A stretch of 64,000 bases of DNA from an uncultured Bacteroidales bacterium (GTDB lineage: Bacteria > Bacteroidota > Bacteroidia > Bacteroidales > Paludibacteraceae), in contig CAKUYO010000003.1 in assembly GCA_934716995.1 (NCBI GenBank), positions 62,001-126,000 of the forward strand, given 5' to 3'. A model generated the notes under the pieces. It was given only the letters and a program-made list of their open reading frames with translations. It did no database searches and was not told the origin of the DNA. Positions within the stretch are counted from its first letter, which is position 1. Every line of letters begins with the position of its first letter. This document shows, piece by piece, positions 25,071 to 33,734 of this stretch. Position numbers and translations under genes: made by a program.

Positions 25071-27116
25071 TTGCAAGAAAAGCATCAAGCGGCGGTGGAG
25101 ATGGGTGTAGTTGTTGCGTTTCTTGAGGAAATGGTTGTCATCGGGATAGATCTGCATCTCGAACTGCTTGCCTGCCTGGACGAGAGACTCTATATATAAT
25201 AAGGTGTTCTGTGCGTGGACATTGTCATCGGCGAGACCGTGCACGATGAGCAGTTTGCCGTTGAGCCGGTCGCCTTTGCCGGTAAGGCTGCTTAGGTTGT
25301 AACCGCTTTCGTTGACTTGCGGGCGGCGCATATACCGCTCGGTGTAGGCGGAATCATAGAGCCGCCAATCGGTAACGGGTGCGATAGCGATACCGCAACG
25401 GAAGGGGCTGTCGGGGCAGGACATGGTAGTAAGCGTCTGGAAACCGCCGTAACTCCACCCGCAGAGACAGAGGCGGTCGGCATCGACATAGGGCAGCGAT
25501 TGGAGATAACGGGCGGCACTGATCTGGTCTTGTGCCTCGACCTGCCCGAGTTGCATATAGGACGCATTGCGGAATGCCCGTCCGCGGCAGTCGGTACCGC
25601 GTCCGTCCACACAGGCAACGATATAGCCCTCGTGGGCGAGGTGGTACTCCCAACGCTTGCGCCATTGGTCGAGGACACGCTGGCTCTGCGGTCCCGAGTA
25701 CTGAATCATCAGAACGGGGTATTTCTTGGTCTTGTCGAAGTCTTTTGGGAGGATAGTCCATCCGTTGAGCAGGTCACCACGCTCGGTAGTGAATGAAAAG
25801 AAGGTCTTTTCGGGAATACCGAGAGCCGCCCAGTCCTTTGCCACGTCGGCATTGTCTTCCAACACTTTGACTTTGCGCCTGGAGCCGTCTTTGGAGAGGG
25901 TGTAGAGCGTGTAGGTGTCCGGTTGGCTGACAGACTGATAGTTGTCTATCATCTGACGGTAGTCGCCCGAGAAAAAGAGGTTGTGGGTGCCCTCACCGTC
26001 GGTGATGCGGACAGGCGTGCCTTTTTTGAGGGAAAGCATATAGCCCTGACGCGTCTGCGGGGTGGCAGCGGCTTGATAGTAGAGTGTTTGGGTGGATTCG
26101 TCGAAACCGTAAACAGCGGTCAGGTCGGTACCGTCGGGCGTCAGTTGCTTCTGCTGAATACCCTGTGCGGAATAGAGATATGCTGCGCGCCAACCGCTTT
26201 TCTCGCTTAGGACAATAAGACGGTTATCGGAAAGCCACTGCCATTGGTCGAACAGTTCGTAGTCGATAAAACAATCGCTGCTCTCCTCTTTGTAGAGGGG
26301 TCGGGAGACGGTGGAGCGGGAGTTGCAGAGCAGGATGTCCATGCGGGTCTGGTCGCGGTTGAGACGGAGTACCGCCAACTCGGCGGGTTGCTCGGTCTTG
26401 CCCTGCATAACGGGGTTTGTCCAGCGCAGGCGGGGCAGATAGACGTCCTCATCGGGGTCGTGGGTCTGCATGGTGCGGATGGTCTTGTTGCGGATATCAT
26501 AGACGCAGACAGAGACCTGTGCATTGGGTTCGCCTGCCTTGGGGTAACGCAAAGAGGCTTCGCGCGGGTAGGTAGTACCTGAAAATTCCTGCCACGTAAA
26601 AGTGGGGACACGGGTTTCGTCGAGACGGACAAATGCCAACTGCTTGGAGTCGGGTGAGAAAGCAAACAGGCAGGTAACGCCGAATTCCTCCTCGTAAAGC
26701 CAGTCGGCGATGCCGTTGATGATCTCGGGGTTCTCGTCGTGGGTAACGGCTACTTCGGTGCCGAAATCGAGTTTGTGCAGATAGAGGTTGTTGCCTTTGG
26801 CAAAAGCGATGTAACGCCCGTCGGGAGAGAGAACGGCATCGCGCACGAGGGTGTCGCTCAGGTGCTTGCGCGTACCTTTCTGTGTGTCAACAATGTAATA
26901 GTCGGCAAGAAACGAGCGGCGGAACAACTGCTGTTCGTTCTCGTATTCAAGGCGGTAACGACCGGTAGAGGTGTTGCCGAGAATGCTGTCGGTTTGCTCA
27001 ACGGAAAGTTTGCGGGCATTGTATTTGCCGTCCAAGATGTCGGTCAGCAGATCGGCGTGCAATCCGGTTGATAGCACCAATGCAAAAAGAAGGAGCGTGT
27101 ATATCCGTTTTTTCAT
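25059..27116 (-). CDS. Dipeptidyl peptidase IV (S9 family), exported
   Basis: DPP-IV enzymes cut dipeptides after Pro or Ala at position 2. The 685-residue protein has a signal peptide (MKKRIYTLLLFALVLSTGLHA), an eight-bladed propeller domain with the substrate-anchoring DWLYEEEFG motif, and a C-terminal alpha/beta hydrolase domain with the serine in GWSYGG, the aspartate in GLADDNVH and the histidine in DDNHFL. The ATG at 27116 was chosen over an upstream in-frame start in the repeat. Bacteroidales use such enzymes to finish peptide breakdown in the periplasm. Confidence 0.95.
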   Translation of the reverse strand: MKKRIYTLLLFALVLSTGLHADLLTDILDGKYNARKLSVEQTDSILGNTSTGRYRLEYENEQQLFRRSFLADYYIVDTQKGTRKHLSDTLVRDAVLSPDGRYIAFAKGNNLYLHKLDFGTEVAVTHDENPEIINGIADWLYEEEFGVTCLFAFSPDSKQLAFVRLDETRVPTFTWQEFSGTTYPREASLRYPKAGEPNAQVSVCVYDIRNKTIRTMQTHDPDEDVYLPRLRWTNPVMQGKTEQPAELAVLRLNRDQTRMDILLCNSRSTVSRPLYKEESSDCFIDYELFDQWQWLSDNRLIVLSEKSGWRAAYLYSAQGIQQKQLTPDGTDLTAVYGFDESTQTLYYQAAATPQTRQGYMLSLKKGTPVRITDGEGTHNLFFSGDYRQMIDNYQSVSQPDTYTLYTLSKDGSRRKVKVLEDNADVAKDWAALGIPEKTFFSFTTERGDLLNGWTILPKDFDKTKKYPVLMIQYSGPQSQRVLDQWRKRWEYHLAHEGYIVACVDGRGTDCRGRAFRNASYMQLGQVEAQDQISAARYLQSLPYVDADRLCLCGWSYGGFQTLTTMSCPDSPFRCGIAIAPVTDWRLYDSAYTERYMRRPQVNESGYNLSSLTGKGDRLNGKLLIVHGLADDNVHAQNTLLYIESLVQAGKQFEMQIYPDDNHFLKKRNNYTHLHRRLMLFLQNNL

Positions 27117-27121
27117 AAGTA

Positions 27122-27230
27122 TTCTCCTTTGCCGCAAAGCGGCAAGAAATCTAAATAAATCTTTTACATTTTGTATTCCTATAATTGCCTTAAATCTTAT
27201 TCGCCTGCGGCGGAGAAGTTGGCACTAATA
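27122..27230. repeat. Dispersed repeat with GCCGCAAAGCGGC core
   Basis: This block of about 105 bases starts CTCCTTTGCCGCAAAGCGGC and ends CGCCTGCGGCGG. It recurs at 38871-38960 and inverted at 41330-41420; its first part is also at 62503-62530 and inverted at 50881-50913. Here it sits directly upstream of DPP-IV. Confidence 0.8.
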
Positions 27231-27351
27231 GTTATAGGTTCGGTTTGGAAAAATACAACATTTTTGAATGAGCAGGTGAGGCTTATCCACAGGGTATCCA
27301 CCCGACATCCACCTGACAATTCAACCATTGCGCAAAGATAGGAAAAATAAA

Positions 27352-28653
27352 TCATTTATGCAAATGTATGGTCTTTTTGCCATTTACGATGTACAATTTG
27401 TAAATTCCTATTTGCAGGGTTTGCTGTATGTCGTTTCCGCCGGTTGTCAAGTGGATATCGGAGCGTTTCGGGTAGGAGGTGTAGCAGGTAGGTGATTCGT
27501 TTACCGGTGCTTCGTAAAGAAGGGTTTGGTAAACCAATGTATTGCCATTGAGGCGTACGACTTTGCCGCAATAGTTTTTGTCGGCATCGACATCCAGCCA
27601 CAGGGCGGACACCATATCGCCGTCGGCGTCGGGCAGGAAGAAAGCAACGGTTTCGTCGGACAAGACACGATAGCGCCAGCGGGTGGGGGTGTCGGACAGT
27701 TTGCCGCTTTTGCAACCGATTGATTGCGAGGACGAAAGATGGGTGATGGTGGCGGTGCTGTCGGCGGAAAAATCGATGTAATAGACCATCTCGGGCGCAA
27801 TGTCGAACGTGCGCTCGTACCACTGGTTGTCGGTGGTGGCGAGAGTGATTTCCCGAGCGGGAATGGCAGAGGCGGATATGGCACCTGCATAAACGGCGTT
27901 GAGAACGGGAAATGCCATAGCGTAATAACCGCTTTGACAGTCGGTGCGCTGCAGGAGGTCGGGCGTTTGGAGGTCATCCGAATAGACCGCATAGAGACTG
28001 CCGTCCCCGCGGGGGTAATAGACCGTTTCAGGGGCATAGAACTGCGGGCGGACGGTAGTTTTCTCAACCGGACTTTCTGTCCAGCCGAGGAATTTCCAAC
28101 CGTCTTCATTCGGGAGGGCAGGTAGTATGATGCCAGCACCGGTTTTGGGCTCTGTCAGACGGGTGTATGAGCCTGTTTCTGTTTGCAAATCAACGGAATA
28201 CGGACGTAAGGCGGCTTTTTGCCAGACAATGTCGTATCGGGCAATGTATAGCGAGTTGGCAGTGGCGTCAATGCGAATAGTGATGTTGCCGTCGGCGGGC
28301 TTGATTATCGGGTTGAAAGTGCGGGTGATGTCCGTATAGTCGGTGGTGTAGGTGCCGCTCCATTGGTCGAAACCGCTGTCGGCGATGTTCCAGACGGTTT
28401 GTCCGTCTATGGTCATTTGCAGCGTGCCCGCACCGGCGGACTTGTTGGAACGCATAGAGACGGTAACGGATTGGATCTCTGTGTTTTGCCAGCCGGACAG
28501 GGTGAGCGTGGCGGATTGCCCTGCGGTCATCTGCCCTTTTCTGCCCGTACAAATGTATTGGGTGGTAGCATTTTCGGGAAGGATACCGCTTGCGGATACT
28601 TTTTTGTTGGTTTCGACGGTAAATGTGGCGATTAGGGCTATGAGAGCAAACAT
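27352..28653 (-). CDS. Exported protein of unknown function
   Basis: This 433-residue protein starts with a short hydrophobic stretch (FALIALIATFTV) that could be a signal peptide. It is rich in Thr, Ser, Tyr and Gly with beta-type spacing, suggesting a secreted multi-domain surface protein: one domain near residues 25-150, and a segment resembling an Ig-like or InlB-type repeat with GWKFLGWTESPVEK. I see no catalytic motif. The C-terminus (IGIYKLYIVNGKKTIHLHK) resembles the last strand of a classic T9SS sorting domain more than the short motif of its neighbours. A -7 box lies 20 bases upstream. Confidence 0.75.
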   Translation of the reverse strand: MFALIALIATFTVETNKKVSASGILPENATTQYICTGRKGQMTAGQSATLTLSGWQNTEIQSVTVSMRSNKSAGAGTLQMTIDGQTVWNIADSGFDQWSGTYTTDYTDITRTFNPIIKPADGNITIRIDATANSLYIARYDIVWQKAALRPYSVDLQTETGSYTRLTEPKTGAGIILPALPNEDGWKFLGWTESPVEKTTVRPQFYAPETVYYPRGDGSLYAVYSDDLQTPDLLQRTDCQSGYYAMAFPVLNAVYAGAISASAIPAREITLATTDNQWYERTFDIAPEMVYYIDFSADSTATITHLSSSQSIGCKSGKLSDTPTRWRYRVLSDETVAFFLPDADGDMVSALWLDVDADKNYCGKVVRLNGNTLVYQTLLYEAPVNESPTCYTSYPKRSDIHLTTGGNDIQQTLQIGIYKLYIVNGKKTIHLHK

Positions 28654-28672
28654 AAAAATATCAATTTATCCA

Positions 28673-28680
28673 CAAAGGTA
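28673..28680 (-). promoter_or_regulatory. -7 promoter box (TACCTTTG)
   Basis: TACCTTTG on the minus strand is 20 bases upstream of the ATG at 28653. Confidence 0.6.
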
Positions 28681-28752
28681 AAGTGAATTTTACACATTGG
28701 CAATTTTTCTGTGAATTAAAGGCAATAATTTTCGTATATCGGAAAAATATCG

Positions 28753-28760
28753 TAACTTTG
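28753..28760 (+). promoter_or_regulatory. -7 promoter box (TAACTTTG) for the nqr operon
   Basis: TAACTTTG is the only clear consensus box before nqrA and implies a leader of about 340 bases. Confidence 0.6.
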
Positions 28761-28767
28761 CACGCAT

Positions 28768-29109
28768 TTTATGTGCAGAGGTGTGGGTGCTTCCTGACAT
28801 TTTGGACGACGCGGGACGCATCGTTCCTACAAAGTGGAGGATGGGCAGCCAAATACGGTTGCCGCGAAGACGGAGGGCGATGTAGGCGGGCTTGCCAAGC
28901 CCGCAACGGGGACACTTTCTTCAAGAGGTCGAGATCTTCTTTTGAAAAGACCGGTATTGTTCGGAGTGATTATTTGGGTTGGATGTGTTAAAATTTGCAA
29001 GGGCTTTCTAAAGTCAAGGATATACTATCCTATGCGTATCCTAAGCGCATCCTATAACGATTTGGGGGAAGACGGAACGAAAATATAAAATAAAAATACA
29101 TTAACATTT
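28768..29109 (+). other. Long leader of the nqr operon
   Basis: This stretch lies between the promoter box and nqrA. It holds a hairpin GCGGGCTTG/CAAGCCCGC near 28887-28905, a GC-rich dispersed element around 28803-28830, and a CCTATGC-type repeat at 29028-29064 shared with 11115-11158. A short open frame (28834-29088) has no recognisable family and is probably not a gene. Confidence 0.5.
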
Positions 29110-30462
29110 ATGCAACAAATCAAACTGAAACGTGGTTTGGACATACCTTTTGAAGGCGCGGCAGCATTGACGCTCGGTAGCGTGAATCGTCCTGCGGTCT
29201 ATCATATCGTGCCCGACCATTTCGCCGGCATCACACCGAAACTGATGGTGCACGAAGGCGACAGCGTGAAGGCAGGTTCGCCCCTGTTTCACGACAAGGC
29301 ATTTGAGCAGATGTTGTTTACATCGCCTGTAAGCGGTAAGGTGGCGGCTATTGTCCGCGGCGACCGCCGGAAAGTGATGTCGATTGACATTGAGGCAGAT
29401 GCCTGCATTGCGTATGAGACGTTTGATAAGTCTGCTGATATCAAGACCCTGCTGCTCCAGTCGGGTCTTTGGTGTCTTATCAAGCAGCGTCCTTACGACT
29501 GCATTGCCATGCCGAGCAAGCAGCCGAAGGCTATCTTCATCTCGACTTTCGACAGCGCACCTGTGGCACCGGATTATGAGTGGGTGCTGAAAGGGCGGCT
29601 GGCAGAACTGCAAGCGGCTGTGAGTGCGCTGAGCAGTGTGGCTCCGGTGTATGTCGGAATAAAAGGCGGCGCAAAAGCCACCGAGTTCCGCGAGTTGAAA
29701 GACTGCACTTTGTATGAAGTGTTCGGTCCGCACCCTGCAGGCAACGTGGGTGTACAGATCAACCATGTGGCACCGATTGCCAAAGGCGAGACGGTTTGGA
29801 CAATCAACATACAAGACCTTGACCTGATTGGCCGCTTGCTGACCAAGGGTATTGTGGATATGCAGAAGAAAGTGGCTCTGACGGGTCCGCTGGCTTACGG
29901 CGCACAATACTACAATGTACTGCCGGGTATGCCTGTAACGGAGATTTTCCGCAGCAATGTGATGACGGGTGAGCCCGTCCGCTACGTGGCAGGCAATGTG
30001 CTGAGCGGACACCAAGTGGGTTTGGACGAGATGATCAGTATCTACGACAACCAGTTTACGGTACTGGACGAGGGTACGGAGAACCACGAGTTTATGGGTT
30101 GGATAATGCCGCGCTTCGGCTCGTTCAATGCAAGCAAGACCGACCCCGCGAAGATGTTCGACTGCGCTTTTACGCGCTGGCTCTTCGGTAAGAAACACTA
30201 CCAGTGGGATGCACGTCTGAAAGGCGGTCGCCGTGCGATCATCGTGAGCGGCGAGTATGACAAAGTGTTCCCGATGGATATCTATCCCGAGTACCTGATC
30301 AAGGCAATGATTGCCGGAAACATCGACAAGATGGAGGCATTGGGCGTGTATGAAGTGGCTCCCGAAGACTTTGCGCTTTGCGAGTATGTCTGCACCTCGA
30401 AGATGCCGCTTCAGGCTATTGTAAGAACCGCATTGGATAACTTAAAAAAGGAGATTGAGTGA
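29110..30462 (+). CDS. nqrA: Na+-translocating NADH:quinone reductase subunit A
   Basis: NqrA is the cytoplasmic subunit of the Na+-NQR complex that oxidises NADH, reduces quinone and pumps sodium. The 450-residue protein has the typical start KRGLDIPFEGAA and the N-terminal VPDHFAGITPKLMVHEGDSV segment, and its length matches the family. It is the first of six nqr genes with very short spacing; its stop codon overlaps the nqrB ATG (TGATG region). Confidence 0.97.
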   Translation: MQQIKLKRGLDIPFEGAAALTLGSVNRPAVYHIVPDHFAGITPKLMVHEGDSVKAGSPLFHDKAFEQMLFTSPVSGKVAAIVRGDRRKVMSIDIEADACIAYETFDKSADIKTLLLQSGLWCLIKQRPYDCIAMPSKQPKAIFISTFDSAPVAPDYEWVLKGRLAELQAAVSALSSVAPVYVGIKGGAKATEFRELKDCTLYEVFGPHPAGNVGVQINHVAPIAKGETVWTINIQDLDLIGRLLTKGIVDMQKKVALTGPLAYGAQYYNVLPGMPVTEIFRSNVMTGEPVRYVAGNVLSGHQVGLDEMISIYDNQFTVLDEGTENHEFMGWIMPRFGSFNASKTDPAKMFDCAFTRWLFGKKHYQWDARLKGGRRAIIVSGEYDKVFPMDIYPEYLIKAMIAGNIDKMEALGVYEVAPEDFALCEYVCTSKMPLQAIVRTALDNLKKEIE

Positions 30463-31667
30463 TGTTTAACGGTTTATATAAATTAGTAGAGAAACTTCGC
30501 CCGACCTTCGATGAGGGCGGCAAGTTGCACGCTCTCCATTCGGTGTTCGACGGTTTTGACACGTTCCTGTTTACGCCTAACACGACTTCGAAGCGCGTGG
30601 GCACACAGATTCATGACGGTTCGGATTCGAAACGTACGATGATTCTTGTGGTTTTGGCACTCGTTCCCGCTATGCTGTTCGGTATGTTCAATGTCGGTTA
30701 CCAGCACCTGCTGGCTACGGGCGAGTTGGTACGCGGCGGAATGACTTGCGCCTTGTGGTGGAAAGCATTCGGCTTCGGTCTGCTGGCTGTATTGCCTTAT
30801 ATCATAGTCAGTTATGCTGTCGGACTCGGTATTGAGTTCACGGTAGCGCAATGGAAGAAAGAAGAGATCCAAGAAGGTTTCCTTGTTACAGGTTTCATCA
30901 TTCCGCTGATTGTGCCGATCAATACTCCGCTGTGGATGGTGGCTATCGCTACCGCTTTTGCGGTGATCTTCGCCAAAGAGGTGTTCGGCGGTACGGGGTA
31001 TAACATTTTCAACGTGGCTCTTATCACGCGCGCGTTCCTGTTCTTTGCATACCCGACGCATATGACGGGTGATACTGCTTTCGTCCGCACAGGCGGCACT
31101 TGGGGCTGGGACGGCGGCAAGACCATCGTGGACGGCTTCTCGGGGGCAACGCCTCTGACACAGATAGCCACCACTGCCGACACCCATCTGATGCCCGTGG
31201 ATTTCTGGACGGCTTTCAACGGTCTGATCCCCGGTTCGGTGGGTGAGACCTGCTGCTGGGCTATCCTGCTCGGTGCGCTGTTGCTGCTGACGACGGGTGT
31301 GGCTTCGTGGAAGACGATGCTCAGTATCTTTGTAGGCGGCGGACTGACTGCGTGGTTGTTCAATGTGTGCGGTCCGGATACGGCTGCTGCGCATTTCCCG
31401 TGGTATATGCATCTGGTAACGGGCGGTTTCGCTTTCGGTGCCGTGTTTATGGCTACTGATCCTGTTACGTCTGCCCGTACGGAGTGCGGCAAGTGGATCT
31501 ACGGTTTTCTGATCGGTTTTATGGCAGTGGTTATCCGCGTGCTCAACCCCGGTTACCCCGAGGGAATGATGCTCTCCATTCTGCTGATGAACGCCTTTGC
31601 TCCGCTTATCGACTGGTGCGTAGTGCAAGTGAATATCAAACGTCGTATGAAACGCGCTAAAATCTAA
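30462..31667 (+). CDS. nqrB: Na+-NQR subunit B
   Basis: NqrB is the large membrane subunit that carries covalent FMN and riboflavin and forms part of the Na+ channel. The 401-residue protein has about ten membrane segments and the FMN attachment motif SGATPLT with Thr230. The ATG at 30462 shares one base with the nqrA stop; a GTG three bases earlier is less likely. Confidence 0.97.
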   Translation: MFNGLYKLVEKLRPTFDEGGKLHALHSVFDGFDTFLFTPNTTSKRVGTQIHDGSDSKRTMILVVLALVPAMLFGMFNVGYQHLLATGELVRGGMTCALWWKAFGFGLLAVLPYIIVSYAVGLGIEFTVAQWKKEEIQEGFLVTGFIIPLIVPINTPLWMVAIATAFAVIFAKEVFGGTGYNIFNVALITRAFLFFAYPTHMTGDTAFVRTGGTWGWDGGKTIVDGFSGATPLTQIATTADTHLMPVDFWTAFNGLIPGSVGETCCWAILLGALLLLTTGVASWKTMLSIFVGGGLTAWLFNVCGPDTAAAHFPWYMHLVTGGFAFGAVFMATDPVTSARTECGKWIYGFLIGFMAVVIRVLNPGYPEGMMLSILLMNAFAPLIDWCVVQVNIKRRMKRAKI

Positions 31668-31672
31668 GAAAT

Positions 31673-32476
31673 ATGGCACAGAAGAAATATGTATGCTCCG
31701 TGTGCGGCTATGTCCACACCGGTGATAATGCACCCGAGGAGTGCCCGCAGTGCCACCAGAAAGGTGTGTTTACTGAACAGAAGAAAAAAGGACTTGACAC
31801 CAACAGCAATGTCTATACCATAGTCTATGCAACGGTGATTGTGGTGATTGTGGCTATCTTGCTGGCGGTAGTGAGCCAAGTGCTCAGTCCGCGCCAACAG
31901 GCAAATGCGCTGCTTGACCGGCAAAAACAGATTCTGGTAGCCCTCAATCAGGACTACTCGAAGGCTGACCCTGCGGCTATGTATAAGGAGTTGGTAAAAG
32001 ACTCGACCGTGAACGGTCTGCCGCTGTATGTGGCAACGATTGACGGCGAGACCAAGTATGTACTCAAACTTCACGGAACGGGTCTGTGGGGCGGTATCGG
32101 TGGTTATCTGGCACTGGATGCGGATAAGAACACCATCTTCGGCATTAACTTCAACCACGAGAGCGAGACTCCGGGTTTGGGCGCCGAGATCGTTACCGCC
32201 AAATTCCGCAACCAGTTCAACGGAAAGCACATCCGTAACGCCGAGGGCGAGATTTGCTCGGTGGCTGTGTTGAAAGCCGGCAAGACGGCGGAGAACGGAC
32301 AGGAGCAGGTGGATGCCGTTTCTGGCGCGACCATCACTTCGACGGGTGTGAATGATATGCTGGTGAACAACCTTGCAGAGTACGCCGAGTTTCTGAATGA
32401 TTGTAAAACCAACAACTGCGCTGCTCCCTGTGAGGCTGCTCAAGAGGGTGACGAGGTTGAACAAACAATGGAATAA
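31673..32476 (+). CDS. nqrC: Na+-NQR subunit C with an N-terminal rubredoxin-like domain
   Basis: NqrC carries covalent FMN on a domain at the outer face of the membrane. In this 267-residue protein a membrane helix (about residues 47-69) and the FMN domain with SGATITS (Thr220) are normal. The first 40 residues are not: they form a rubredoxin/rubrerythrin-like metal knuckle, YVCSVCGYVHTG followed by PEECPQC, with cysteines 8, 11, 24 and 27. After a short Lys-rich linker the usual NqrC start (DTNSNVYTIVYA) follows. By family topology the extra domain would face the cytoplasm. The frame and spacing (5 bases after nqrB, 2 before nqrD) leave no doubt that it is one gene. Confidence 0.95.
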   Translation: MAQKKYVCSVCGYVHTGDNAPEECPQCHQKGVFTEQKKKGLDTNSNVYTIVYATVIVVIVAILLAVVSQVLSPRQQANALLDRQKQILVALNQDYSKADPAAMYKELVKDSTVNGLPLYVATIDGETKYVLKLHGTGLWGGIGGYLALDADKNTIFGINFNHESETPGLGAEIVTAKFRNQFNGKHIRNAEGEICSVAVLKAGKTAENGQEQVDAVSGATITSTGVNDMLVNNLAEYAEFLNDCKTNNCAAPCEAAQEGDEVEQTME

Positions 32477-32478
32477 CT

Positions 32479-33108
32479 ATGGCACTTTCACAAAAAACAA
32501 AAGATGTCCTGCTCGGACCGCTCAATAAGAACAACCCTGTGGTTGTGCAAATCTTGGGTATCTGTTCGGCACTGGCCGTAACAGTGCAACTCAAGCCTGC
32601 ATTGGTGATGGGGATCGCGGTAACGATTATCGTGGCAATGTCCAACGTGATCATTTCGCTGATGCGCAAGACTATCCCGATGCGTATCCGTATCATTGTC
32701 CAACTGGTCGTTGTAGCGGCGTTGGTAACGCTCGTGAGCGAGGTGCTGAAAGCCTTTGCTTATGATGTGGCAATGCAGTTGAGCGTCTATATCGGACTTA
32801 TCATTACCAACTGTATTCTGATGGGACGTCTCGAGGCATTCGCGATGACCAACAACGTAAAGGATTCGTTCCTTGACGGTCTCGGAAACGGTTTCGGCTA
32901 TGCTATCGTATTGGTAATCGTTGCTTTCATCCGCGAGTTGCTCGGTGCGGGTACGCTGCTCGGTTTCCGTGTGATTCCCGAGAGTTGGTATGTTGCCAAC
33001 GGCGGTTGCTACGAGAACTGCGGTATGATGATGATGCCGGCAATGGCTCTGATTCTGGTAGGTTGTATCATTTGGGCTCACAGAGGCATAAATAAGGAGG
33101 AAAAGTAA
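32479..33108 (+). CDS. nqrD: Na+-NQR subunit D
   Basis: NqrD is a membrane subunit that, with NqrE, holds an iron centre in the middle of the membrane and helps Na+ transfer. The 209-residue protein has about six membrane segments with the family blocks [19 protein letters not shown] and [13 protein letters not shown]; a cysteine is present in each. It starts 2 bases after nqrC. Confidence 0.97.
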   Translation: MALSQKTKDVLLGPLNKNNPVVVQILGICSALAVTVQLKPALVMGIAVTIIVAMSNVIISLMRKTIPMRIRIIVQLVVVAALVTLVSEVLKAFAYDVAMQLSVYIGLIITNCILMGRLEAFAMTNNVKDSFLDGLGNGFGYAIVLVIVAFIRELLGAGTLLGFRVIPESWYVANGGCYENCGMMMMPAMALILVGCIIWAHRGINKEEK

Positions 33109-33109
33109 T

Positions 33110-33718
33110 ATGGAACATGCATTAAGTCTATTTGTTCGCAGCATCTTTGCTGACAACATGATTTTCGCATACTTCCTGGGTATGTGTTCGTACCTGGCAG
33201 TATCGAAAGACGTTAAAACGAGTGCAGGTTTGGGCGTGGCTGTTACATTTGTGCTGACTATCACGCTGCCTGTCAACTATTTGTTGCAGGTATATGTGCT
33301 CAATCCTCTGAACCTGGGTTACCTGTCGTTTATCCTGTTTATCGCCGTTATTGCGGCTATCACGCAGTTGGTGGAGATGGTGGTGGAGAAATACTCGCCG
33401 TCGCTCTACTCATCGCTGGGTATCTTCCTGCCGCTGATTGCCGTAAACTGCGCCATCATGGGTGGTTCGCTCTTTATGCAGCAGCGTATTCTGCTTGCAC
33501 CGGAGAATGCCAAAGCGATTGCCAACCTCGGCGATGCGTTTGCATACGCCATCGGTTCGGGTCTGGGCTGGATGCTGGCTATTGTCTGCCTGGCAGGTAT
33601 CCGTGAGAAAATGGAGTACAACGATGTGCCAAAACCTCTGCAGGGACTGGGTATCACCTTTATCACTGTAGGTCTGATGGCTATGGCGTTTATGTGTTTC
33701 TCGGGTCTTAATATCTAA
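33110..33718 (+). CDS. nqrE: Na+-NQR subunit E
   Basis: NqrE is the partner of NqrD, with the same inverted membrane fold. The 202-residue protein has six membrane segments and the cysteine-bearing blocks [15 protein letters not shown] and [14 protein letters not shown]. It starts one base after nqrD. Confidence 0.97.
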   Translation: MEHALSLFVRSIFADNMIFAYFLGMCSYLAVSKDVKTSAGLGVAVTFVLTITLPVNYLLQVYVLNPLNLGYLSFILFIAVIAAITQLVEMVVEKYSPSLYSSLGIFLPLIAVNCAIMGGSLFMQQRILLAPENAKAIANLGDAFAYAIGSGLGWMLAIVCLAGIREKMEYNDVPKPLQGLGITFITVGLMAMAFMCFSGLNI

Positions 33719-33734
33719 TAAGAGGAAACAGAAA

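Noticed and set aside
29101..30198. Long minus-strand open frame opposite nqrA
   Set aside because: The plus strand encodes a full-length NqrA with operon spacing; the minus frame has no family features and follows from codon bias.
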